From positions 1 through 6,753 of the forward strand of contig CALBSL010000122.1 in the NCBI GenBank assembly GCA_937968025.1: a stretch of 6,753 bases of DNA, in the 5' to 3' direction. The notes under the pieces were generated by a model. The model worked only from the letters and a program-made list of their open reading frames with translations. It searched no databases and had not been told where the DNA came from. The translations under genes and the position numbers were made by a program. Below are positions 1 to 5,435 of the stretch, piece after piece (position 1 is the stretch's first letter; every line of letters starts with the position of its first letter). The DNA is from an uncultured bacterium. Lineage in GTDB: Bacteria; Patescibacteriota; Patescibacteriia; 2-12-FULL-60-25.

Positions 1-357
1 AGCACCAGCGGTGCCGCCCGCACGGCGACGCTTCCGGCCGGCTCGACGGTGGGCGACGGCTACCACCTCGAGATGAAGGGTCTCAGCGCGGCGAACGGGA
101 TCATCCTGACGCCGGATGCCGGCGACGGAATCGACGGAGGCGCCGATGGGGCGACCAAGACAATCCCCGGCAACATCCTGTTCACGGTGCGCTGGTCTGC
201 CGCCGACGACACCTGGGTGACGAGCTACACGGCGCCCGCGGCCACGGTCTATCCGACCGGCACGATCACCGGCTTGACCGGCAGCGAGAACTCCTTGGCG
301 AAGGCAAAATCCCTTTCGTCATGCGCCGGAACGGCCATGACGGCACCAGTTCCGTAA
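1..357 (+). CDS. Partial phage tail-fibre-like structural protein fragment (foreign, open at the 5' end)
   Basis: The frame is open from base 1 and reads as a glycine-, threonine- and alanine-rich beta-type protein: TLPAGSTVGDGYHLEM, then IILTPDAGDGIDGGADGATKT, then ILFTVRWSAADDTWVTSYT. The pattern 'ATLPA.STVGDGY', followed by a 'GDGIDG' turn and a tryptophan strand near the end, resembles repeats in phage tail fibres, tail spikes and related virion proteins (recognition by eye, no search). Only about codons 1-83 look genuine. From about 250 onward the frame runs antisense to leuS and ends at a stop at 355-357 that probably does not belong to it. GC content, especially at third positions, is far higher than in the rest of the window. 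No start codon, ribosome site or neighbouring phage gene is visible. The family call is moderate; the foreign origin is better supported than the exact function. Confidence 0.5.
   Translation, partial: STSGAARTATLPAGSTVGDGYHLEMKGLSAANGIILTPDAGDGIDGGADGATKTIPGNILFTVRWSAADDTWVTSYTAPAATVYPTGTITGLTGSENSLAKAKSLSSCAGTAMTAPVP
249..305. other. Probable chimeric junction between phage-like DNA and leuS
   Basis: To the right, the minus strand encodes a good LeuRS up to about FAFAKEFSLPVKPVI (about 264-311). To the left, the plus strand encodes a GC-rich phage-like protein. LeuRS-like residues continue to KPVI, but their codons are almost all G/C-ending and the minus frame hits TAG at 249-251, so the break lies somewhere in 249-305. 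There is no inverted repeat, target duplication, integrase or tRNA edge. An essential gene cut in half with no element boundary suggests an assembly or ligation chimera. A real insertion cannot be excluded from sequence alone. Confidence 0.55.
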
Positions 358-1343
358 TTGGCAAGGACGTAATCCGCGATCCAGACCGGAACACGTTCGT
401 CGTTCACTGGGTTAATCGCATAACCACCTGTCCACACTCCTGTTTTTGGTCGATTTTCGTTTAAACGCTGCTCATCCGTCGTACGTGCTACTTCAGCGCG
501 ATACGCCCCCACCGCAGCTCGCTGCTCTGGCGTGGTCAGCGTATCAACCAGCGCATGCTCTGGCGCAAGCACGACATAGGTCACACCGAAGAGCGTGTCC
601 GGACGCGTCGTAAATACCTCAATAGTGGATCCTTGCTCCGTCGCAAAGCGGATGGTTGCGCCTTCGCTCTTGCCGATCCAGTTTTTCTGCTGTGCCTTAA
701 TTTTGTCGAGATAGTCGACCTTGTCCAAATCTTTCACGAGACGTTCCGCATAGTCCGTAATCGAAATCATCCATTGCGACTTTTCACGCTTCTCAACAGG
801 ATTCCCACAGCGCTCACAGACCCCGCCCTGCGCTTCTTCGTTGGCGAGCCCGATTTTACATTTTGGGCACCAGTTGATCTCCGTGATCGCCTTGTGCGCC
901 ATCCCTTGCTTCACGAACTGTAAAAATTGCCACTGCGTCCATTTGAAGTACTCGGGATCGGTCGTGTTTACTTCGCGAGACCAGTCAAAAGCCAAACCCA
1001 GCGACTGCATCTGGCGGGTGAAATTCGCGACGTTCTTTGCGGTAGCATCTTGTGGTCGAACCTTGTTTTTAATGGCGTAGTTTTCCGTTGGGAGTCCGAA
1101 GGCGTCCCAACCGATTGGGAACAAGACATTCTTACCCATCATGCGCTGTTTACGCGTCACGACATCAACGCCAGTAAACGGCCGAACATGCCCCACGTGG
1201 AGACCGTCTCCCGAAGGAAACGGGAATTCAATCAAGCCAAAAAAACGCTCAGCATCCGGTCGTGCGTCTGCCTTATAGATCTGATCGAGCTCCCATTGGC
1301 GCTGCCAACGAGACTCGTAGTCCTGAAACATGCGTGTAGACAT
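249..1343 (-). CDS. leuS: Leucyl-tRNA synthetase, N-terminal part only (C-terminal half missing)
   Basis: Class Ia synthetase that charges tRNA-Leu with leucine in the cytoplasm. Numbering from the ATG at 1341-1343, I see the HIGH signature as HVGH (49-52) after PFPSGDGL and the Rossmann segment NVLFPIGWDAFGLPTENYA. A zinc-ribbon has cysteines 159, 162, 176 and 179. The CP1 editing domain starts near WIGKSEG (222-228), with TTRPDT (245-250) and GTGAVMAVPAHDERD (331-345), whose last Asp matches the conserved editing-site Asp. The 364 residues are under half of a usual LeuRS of roughly 800 or more; the KMSKS loop, anticodon-binding and C-terminal domains are absent because the frame meets the junction at 249-305. 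The start is ambiguous: ATG at 1343 or 1331 (MFQDYESRW), both close to the family start. An upstream ATG at 1442 would overlap both divergent promoters and adds 33 unrelated residues, so I rejected it. No Shine-Dalgarno is seen. Confidence 0.93.
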   Translation of the reverse strand: MSTRMFQDYESRWQRQWELDQIYKADARPDAERFFGLIEFPFPSGDGLHVGHVRPFTGVDVVTRKQRMMGKNVLFPIGWDAFGLPTENYAIKNKVRPQDATAKNVANFTRQMQSLGLAFDWSREVNTTDPEYFKWTQWQFLQFVKQGMAHKAITEINWCPKCKIGLANEEAQGGVCERCGNPVEKREKSQWMISITDYAERLVKDLDKVDYLDKIKAQQKNWIGKSEGATIRFATEQGSTIEVFTTRPDTLFGVTYVVLAPEHALVDTLTTPEQRAAVGAYRAEVARTTDEQRLNENRPKTGVWTGGYAINPVNDERVPVWIADYVLANYGTGAVMAVPAHDERDFAFAKEFSLPVKPVIVPVG

Positions 1344-1358
1344 AGAGAAAACAAGGGA

Positions 1359-1387
1359 GTTGTACCAAGAATGGGGTAAGCCGACAA
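1359..1387 (-). promoter_or_regulatory. Candidate sigma70-type promoter for leuS
   Basis: On the minus strand TTGTCG (1387-1382, 4/6 to TTGACA) is followed after exactly 17 nt by TACAAC (1364-1359, 4/6 to TATAAT). The predicted transcript start near 1352 leaves only about 9 nt before the ATG at 1343, or about 21 nt before the ATG at 1331. Position and spacing are right but the hexamers are imperfect. Confidence 0.45.
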
Positions 1388-1429
1388 GCGGGAGAAAAAC
1401 ACCGCTCGGGAGAGAAAAATGGCTGATTC

Positions 1430-1458
1430 TTGACAAAACCACGTCTTTTTCTTAGAAT
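1430..1458 (+). promoter_or_regulatory. Near-consensus sigma70-type promoter for rpsO
   Basis: TTGACA (1430-1435, 6/6) is separated by 17 nt from TAGAAT (1453-1458, 5/6). This is the strongest promoter in the window, as expected for a ribosomal protein gene. Transcription should start near 1465, giving a leader of about 128 nt before the rpsO ATG. It lies back to back with the leuS promoter: the two -35 boxes are 42 bp apart. Confidence 0.85.
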
Positions 1459-1464
1459 ACAGCC

Positions 1465-1592
1465 GTTCTGCAAAGAACCTCTTTATTCTCCTGACGACGC
1501 TTCGAGGGCTCCGCTCTCGTTCGCGCGAAGACGAAGGTGTGTTGTGTGGGTAAAGCCCATAGAACAAACGTTCGTTCAGGTAATCTATTCCT
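1465..1592 (+). promoter_or_regulatory. Structured 5' leader of rpsO, possible S15 autoregulatory element
   Basis: The predicted transcript opens directly with a hairpin, GTTCT-GCAA-AGAAC (1465-1478): a 5-bp stem closed by a GNRA-type tetraloop. Further short stems follow: CGAGGG-CTCCG-CTCTCG (about 1502-1518, with one G-U pair), TGGG-TAAAG-CCCA (about 1548-1560) and GAAC-AAAC-GTTC (about 1562-1573). Many bacteria let free S15 repress its own mRNA through leader structures that differ between phyla; that is known of the family. That this leader does so is inference from its length and folding. I do not recognise a described Rfam S15 leader here. Confidence 0.45.
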
Positions 1593-1859
1593 ATGTTGGA
1601 AGCATCATTGAAGACAAAAGTCATTCAAAAGTTCAAGACTCACGCGACGGACACGGGCTCCCCACAGATTCAAATCGCCCTTCTCTCCGCGGAAATCAAC
1701 GAACTCATCAAGCACTTGCAGACCCACAAGAAGGACCACTCCTCCCGCCGCGGTCTCATCAAGAAGGTTGGCGAACGCCGCCGTCAGATGAAGTACTTGA
1801 AGCGCGAAGACGCCAAGGCCTACGACGAACTCATGGCCAAGCTCGGCAACAACGCCTAA
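1593..1859 (+). CDS. rpsO: 30S ribosomal protein S15
   Basis: Primary-binding protein of the small subunit that contacts the central domain of 16S rRNA and helps form the platform and intersubunit bridge B4. At 88 residues it has the family length. The hallmark block HATDTGSPQIQIALLSAEIN (residues 17-36) is followed by THKKDHSSRRGLIKKVGERR (44-63) and YLKREDAKAYDELMAKLG, all characteristic of bacterial S15, so identification is near certain. The ATG at 1593 gives the expected N-terminus (MLEASLKTKVIQKF). Upstream there is only a weak AGG at 1578-1580, 12 nt away. The gene is monocistronic here: own promoter at 1430-1458 and terminator at 1858-1893. In many bacteria rpsO is followed by pnp; that is not the case here. 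Confidence 0.98.
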   Translation: MLEASLKTKVIQKFKTHATDTGSPQIQIALLSAEINELIKHLQTHKKDHSSRRGLIKKVGERRRQMKYLKREDAKAYDELMAKLGNNA

Positions 1860-1893
1860 CACTCAACCCCCGATTTCGGGGGTTTGTGTTTCT
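1858..1893 (+). terminator. Rho-independent terminator of rpsO
   Basis: AACCCCCG (1865-1872), loop ATTT, CGGGGGTT (1877-1884) form a perfect 8-bp stem. Flanking AACAC (1858-1862) and GTGTT (1886-1890) can extend it by 5 bp across small bulges. A moderately T-rich tail (TTTGTGTTTCT) follows. The outer stem begins inside the rpsO TAA stop codon. Confidence 0.9.
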
Positions 1894-1903
1894 CCTGTCA
1901 CCG

Positions 1904-1932
1904 TTGACAAAGAGCGCGATTTGTGAGACTAT
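1904..1932 (+). promoter_or_regulatory. Candidate promoter of the small membrane-protein gene
   Basis: A perfect -35 TTGACA at 1904-1909 lies just after the rpsO terminator. The -10 is less clear: GACTAT (1927-1932) at the ideal 17-nt spacing matches 3/6, while TATACG (1930-1935) matches 4/6 but at 20 nt. Either would start transcription at about 1939-1942, exactly where an inverted repeat begins. Confidence 0.55.
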
Positions 1933-1939
1933 ACGGTTC

Positions 1940-1966
1940 CTGTTCACGCTCATTCATGGTGAACAG
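1940..1966 (+). repeat. 8-bp perfect inverted repeat at the predicted transcript start
   Basis: CTGTTCAC (1940-1947) and GTGAACAG (1959-1966) are exact inverse complements around an 11-nt loop. The first possible ATG (1956-1958) lies in that loop, and a GTG alternative start (1977) lies 10 nt after the hairpin. As RNA it would form a 5'-terminal hairpin; as DNA it could be an operator. There is no T-run, so it is not a terminator. Confidence 0.6.
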
Positions 1967-2306
1967 CGGGGAATGTGTGACCGAAATACTCCTCAAAATA
2001 GCGTGGCGAATTGAGGCCGTTATTGCGTCAGCGTTAGCAGACATGCGCTCGATCCATGGTGATCTGCTGCCACCGGATCGAAGCGACCCGCTCGCAGAAC
2101 GTACCGCCATCGTCCCTACGGAACCACTCACCCTCTCCAGACGGATGCGCAAAAAGATGAACGTTTACGCCGGAACACTGATTGGGATCGTCCTCGTGCT
2201 TCTCTTGGTGCCGGAGCGGTACCACCTCGGAGCCTGTGCCTGCATGGTCCTCGGCTCGCTCCTCGCGGATGACGTGCTCCGCTCACTCGTCCGCAGCCGA
2301 CCCTGA
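1956..2306 (+). CDS. Small hypothetical membrane protein
   Basis: I do not recognise this protein. Read from the ATG at 1956 it has 116 residues. An amphipathic N-terminus (ILLKIAWRIEAVIASALADM) leads into a polar, proline-rich middle (LLPPDRSDPLAERTAIVPTEP) and a basic patch RRMRKK. A clear transmembrane segment follows (about residues 70-85, TLIGIVLVLLLV), then a second, weaker hydrophobic stretch (about 89-104, with CAC) and a basic tail. The basic patch before the first helix suggests a cytoplasmic N-terminus. Reality is supported by a promoter on one side and a terminator that contains its stop codon on the other. Start choices: GTG 1923 overlaps the promoter -10 and is rejected; ATG 1956 is in a hairpin loop; GTG 1977 has GGGGA just upstream and would give 109 residues. 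No function can be assigned. Confidence 0.6.
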   Translation: MVNSGECVTEILLKIAWRIEAVIASALADMRSIHGDLLPPDRSDPLAERTAIVPTEPLTLSRRMRKKMNVYAGTLIGIVLVLLLVPERYHLGACACMVLGSLLADDVLRSLVRSRP

Positions 2307-2326
2307 TGTCTCAGGGTCCTTTTTTT
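2299..2326 (+). terminator. Rho-independent terminator of the small membrane-protein gene
   Basis: GACCCTGA (2299-2306), loop TGTC, TCAGGGTC (2311-2318) is a perfect 8-bp stem followed by C and seven T (2320-2326). The TGA stop of the upstream gene is the last part of the 5' arm. Its T-tract overlaps the stop codon of the convergent gene (2325-2327). On the minus strand no T-tract follows the stem, so it should work for the + strand only. Confidence 0.93.
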
Positions 2327-3023
2327 ATAATTCCTCGGTAGACTCGACATCTCGTTCATACACCACATGGACCATGGCCTGCGCCTCACGACTGTGCCGT
2401 TTTTTTGCCCGAACAAGAATCTCCGTTGCTCCCCGCGGCACATCAAGATCGATAGAAAACGAGCCGTCTTCACGAATCGAAGCTGGCCGCTCATTCACGA
2501 ACACCGTGGTTTCTGGCTGCGTTTTTCCCTCGATACGGACTACGGGTCGCTCTAGGCGCATGCCGTCTTGCGGAGAAAGAATCTGAAGCGATGGCGGTTC
2601 CGCAATCGCCTTCGCTTGAGCCACCATGTAAAAACTCAAGCTACAGACGAATACCGCTCCCATCAGCAACGCTCGAGCACGAGCACTCCATTTGATATCA
2701 AACCCTTGAAATGGTCGCATGGCGAGAATTTTGGCACGCACTGGTTCCACCGCCATTCCACCAAGTTCTTCGCGCAGCTTTTTCTGAAAAAACGATGCAC
2801 GACCCCCAAAATGGCGAACGTAGGTCAAAATCATCCGCTCGACATACGAAGGATCGCTGCTACAGTCGAGCCAATCCCCCGCTTCCCAAGATCGAATCAC
2901 TGATGGCAACACCTTCGTAACGGACGACGCCTGTTCAATAGTCAGCTGTGCACGCTCACGCAGCTCACGGAGATCATCCTTGAGCGCCCCCGATTCGTGC
3001 ACGCGTTTCATGACGAAGGACAT
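2325..3023 (-). CDS. RodZ-like protein: HTH domain, one membrane helix, extracytoplasmic Ig-like domain
   Basis: A 232-residue bitopic membrane protein. Residues about 14-72 form an Xre/RodZ-type helix-turn-helix (LRELRERAQLTIEQASSVTK, then LPSVIRSWEAGDW, then YVERMILTYVRHFG). A basic juxtamembrane stretch leads to one transmembrane helix (about 117-137, ALLMGAVFVCSLSFYMVAQA). The outside part (about 144-223) starts PSLQILSPQDGMRLERP and continues with RIEGKTQPETTVFVNERP and DGSFSIDLDVPRGATEILVRAK, an Ig-fold pattern like glucodextranase domain B/bacterial Ig domains. In RodZ the HTH binds MreB and the outer domain acts in wall elongation; sharing that job is inference, as no MreB gene is in view. 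The ATG is 3 nt after the ftsK stop, suggesting co-transcription and coupling. A second ATG (3009-3011, MKRVHES) is possible; neither has a Shine-Dalgarno. No terminator is seen after it. Confidence 0.88.
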   Translation of the reverse strand: MSFVMKRVHESGALKDDLRELRERAQLTIEQASSVTKVLPSVIRSWEAGDWLDCSSDPSYVERMILTYVRHFGGRASFFQKKLREELGGMAVEPVRAKILAMRPFQGFDIKWSARARALLMGAVFVCSLSFYMVAQAKAIAEPPSLQILSPQDGMRLERPVVRIEGKTQPETTVFVNERPASIREDGSFSIDLDVPRGATEILVRAKKRHSREAQAMVHVVYERDVESTEEL

Positions 3024-3026
3024 ACG

Positions 3027-5312
3027 CTACAGATCGTAGTACACATCCTGACCACGTGGAGCCACATCTGAACCGCCTTCTACCTCTGGCAATTCCATTT
3101 GTTGTCCGGCGGCAGATTTGCGCAGCAGCTCACGACCCTTAGAACCATTCTCTGGACCAATCCATCCCTGCTGTTCCATCTCATCGAGAATACGGGCCGC
3201 GCGTGAATACCCCACCTTCAGCCGACGTTGCAGCAAAGACGCTGAAGCGCGACCAGCGCGAAGCACCTCGTTCCACGCTTCTGCGAGCAGTGGGTCGGAA
3301 TCGTCACCGCCCTCTTCTCCGCCACCCATCACACTTCCGCTCCCATCTCGACGCTCCGTCACCGTGAGATCGTAATCCCCGGGTCCGTAGGCTGATTTGA
3401 GGAAATCAACCGCCTCCACAATCTCCTGGTCAGAGATGAACGCTCCTTGAATACGCCGTGGCTGAGGAAGCTCAGACGACGAGAAGAGCATGTCACCACG
3501 ACCGAGGAGACGCTCCGCCCCCACCTGATCGAGAATCGTTTTTGAATCCACCGCCGAGGCAACCGCGAAGGCAATGCGTGTTGGGACGTTCGCCTTAATG
3601 AGTCCCGTAATCACATCGACCGATGGGCGTTGGGTCGCGAGCACTAGATGGATACCAACAGCACGCGCCATCTGACAGAGACGCACGATCGGTCCTTCAA
3701 TCTCATTCTTCGAGGTCATCATGAGGTCGGCTAACTCGTCGATGACAAACACGATGACAGGAAGTTTCTCTTCTGGGGCCACACGAAGATTGTAGTCGGC
3801 CAAGTTCTTCGCATTCACGCTCGGCAAAAGCCCATACCGGCGAGTCATTTCACGAACACACCACTTGAGCGCATTCACCGCTTCGCCAATGTCTGTGATA
3901 ACCGGGGTAAGCAAGTGCGGCACGCCGTTATACATCTGCATTTCCACACGCTTCGGATCCACCATGATGAACTTGAGGTCGTCCGGGCGATTGGAATACA
4001 GCAACGACATGATCAAGACGTTCAAAAAAATGGATTTTCCCGAACCGGTGGCGCCAGCAACCAGCGCGTGAGGCATTTTTGTGATGTCCGCGAAAGCAGG
4101 CTTTCCGGATACATCCTTCCCAAGAATAAACTGAAAGTCGTTCTTGCGATCACGGAATTCCTTCGATTCAAGCATCTCGCGCATGCCAACCGTGGCCACA
4201 GACTGGTTCGGAACCTCGATACCAACATACGGCTTGCCTGGGATTGGTGCCTCAATACGGAGACTCTGCGCAGCAAGGGCCAGCGCCAAGTCATTCTGAA
4301 GCCCAACAATTCTCGACACCTTGATCCCTTCAGAAGGTTTAACCATGTATTGCGTGACGGTTGGACCGGCAGCATGCCCCGCAGATTCAACGGGAATGCC
4401 GAACGCGGCGAGCGTTTTTCGAATGACGTCTTCAATGTGCTTTGGATTCCCGATCATTGGCTTCTGATCACGAACCTCAAACAAATCGAACGGGATATCA
4501 ACGCGTGGGTACGCTTTCTTGGATCGTTTTTTTGGTGGGGCCACAGGAGCTTCATCCTCCTCCTCATCCTGGAGCTCATCTTCATCCTCTTCAATGAGCT
4601 CCTCCTCGCTTTCTTCCATTTCATCTTGAGGAATATCCATGTCTGCAGGCTCCTCCTCCAACTCTTCTGAAACAGCTTCCGCCGAAAGAACGGCCGCCGA
4701 CGTGAACCCGGCTGGCGCTTTCTCCAGCATCACGCGCTTATCAAGCCAGGCGCGGATCGGCTGTGAGACCGCCTCATAGGTCCACTCGGCCGCACGACCA
4801 AGATAGCGTAAGAAAAACAGCACCTCTTCCAGACCGATATGGAAGATGAGCATGATGGCGGCAAGTAACAACGCGATACAGAGAGCGATGGCGCCTGCCA
4901 TACCGATAAACCCAACCAAGAGACCGGCGAGCAGCTGGCCAAGCTTACCACCGGCATCAATCAGCGCCGCGTCAGGAACACGCGACGTCGATCCAAATGT
5001 CCAAAGATGAACGAGTGGGTTAAGCGATAAAAATACACAACTCAGACCGATGATCGAGCGGGTCTGGAGCAACTCAAGCTCGGGACGCAACACATCGTAC
5101 GCCCAAAACAGGAGAATCAGAGGAAACAAGATCCTATCCCAGCCAAAAACATACCCAAGACCCTGCTGGAGCGAGGCGCCAAACCAACCAGCCGCATCAA
5201 AAAAACCAAGAGCGATTAATAGCGCTACAAATACGAGCAGCAATGCGGCGAGTCCGCGCTGGGTACGTTCATTCAACGCGAGCGATGACCAGAAAGAGGA
5301 AGAGCGAGACAT
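3027..5312 (-). CDS. ftsK: DNA translocase FtsK/SpoIIIE
   Basis: Septum-anchored hexameric ATPase that pumps chromosome ends into the daughter cells at division. In the 761-residue product, hydrophobic segments at about 21-44, 61-76, 86-104 and 125-158 (possibly two helices) form the membrane domain. A linker at about 214-254 is extremely acidic (runs of E and D) and is followed by KKRSKK. The alpha/beta motor holds Walker A GATGSGKS (420-427), VDPKRVEM (451-458), Walker B VIVFVIDE (519-526) and LATQRPSVDVITG (558-570). A gamma winged-helix domain (about 673-730, with GYSRAARILDEMEQQGWI) is the part that reads chromosome polarity sequences in relatives. I chose ATG 5312 because the longer frame (ATG 5378) starts inside the recA terminator and adds residues upstream of the probable -10. 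No Shine-Dalgarno is visible. The linker is short compared with the several hundred residues of E. coli FtsK. Confidence 0.97.
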   Translation of the reverse strand: MSRSSSFWSSLALNERTQRGLAALLLVFVALLIALGFFDAAGWFGASLQQGLGYVFGWDRILFPLILLFWAYDVLRPELELLQTRSIIGLSCVFLSLNPLVHLWTFGSTSRVPDAALIDAGGKLGQLLAGLLVGFIGMAGAIALCIALLLAAIMLIFHIGLEEVLFFLRYLGRAAEWTYEAVSQPIRAWLDKRVMLEKAPAGFTSAAVLSAEAVSEELEEEPADMDIPQDEMEESEEELIEEDEDELQDEEEDEAPVAPPKKRSKKAYPRVDIPFDLFEVRDQKPMIGNPKHIEDVIRKTLAAFGIPVESAGHAAGPTVTQYMVKPSEGIKVSRIVGLQNDLALALAAQSLRIEAPIPGKPYVGIEVPNQSVATVGMREMLESKEFRDRKNDFQFILGKDVSGKPAFADITKMPHALVAGATGSGKSIFLNVLIMSLLYSNRPDDLKFIMVDPKRVEMQMYNGVPHLLTPVITDIGEAVNALKWCVREMTRRYGLLPSVNAKNLADYNLRVAPEEKLPVIVFVIDELADLMMTSKNEIEGPIVRLCQMARAVGIHLVLATQRPSVDVITGLIKANVPTRIAFAVASAVDSKTILDQVGAERLLGRGDMLFSSSELPQPRRIQGAFISDQEIVEAVDFLKSAYGPGDYDLTVTERRDGSGSVMGGGEEGGDDSDPLLAEAWNEVLRAGRASASLLQRRLKVGYSRAARILDEMEQQGWIGPENGSKGRELLRKSAAGQQMELPEVEGGSDVAPRGQDVYYDL

Positions 5313-5333
5313 GGGTGGAAGGAGACGCCTCAA

Positions 5334-5362
5334 AGTATAGCGCAAAAAGCGAAAATCACGAA
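5334..5362 (-). promoter_or_regulatory. Candidate promoter of the ftsK-HTH gene pair
   Basis: Minus-strand TATACT (5339-5334) matches the -10 consensus 5/6. The hexamer 17 nt upstream, TTCGTG (5362-5357), matches -35 poorly. Transcription would start near 5327, leaving a leader of about 15 nt before the ATG at 5312. The upstream part overlaps the T-rich tail of the recA terminator. Confidence 0.45.
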
Positions 5363-5406
5363 GGAACAAGCACGCCAACGGAGGTATACGTCCTCCATTG
5401 GCGTGC
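5349..5406 (-). terminator. Hairpin terminator of recA
   Basis: On the minus strand GCACGCCAA-T-GGAGG and CCTCC-G-TTGGCGTGC pair over 15 bp around the loop ACGTATA (hairpin 5406-5370). The position that is a C/A mismatch on the plus strand becomes a U-G wobble in minus-strand RNA, so the stem is continuous only in the recA direction. The tail TTGTTCCTT...TTTTCGCTTTTT is T-rich but broken. It lies 29 nt after the recA stop. Confidence 0.8.
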
Positions 5407-5435
5407 GCTCACCCAAACACCATGCGTGAACCGGT

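Noticed and set aside
249..1343. leuS as a natural pseudogene
   Set aside because: The present part has every expected motif intact and no internal frameshift. Loss of the distal half coincides with a sharp composition change, so a physical join is more likely than decay.
1344..1442. 33-residue N-terminal extension of LeuRS from an ATG at 1442
   Set aside because: It would place coding sequence over both divergent promoters and adds residues unlike LeuRS N-termini, which begin close to the DYESRWQ block.
3915..4670. 251-codon + strand open frame antisense to ftsK
   Set aside because: It lies wholly inside ftsK, whose motor and membrane motifs are intact on the other strand. The translation has no recognisable domain and is explained by codon bias.
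5313..5378. 22-residue N-terminal extension of FtsK from an ATG at 5378
   Set aside because: The start would lie inside the recA terminator hairpin and upstream of the TATACT -10. The ATG at 5312 gives a normal FtsK N-terminus.
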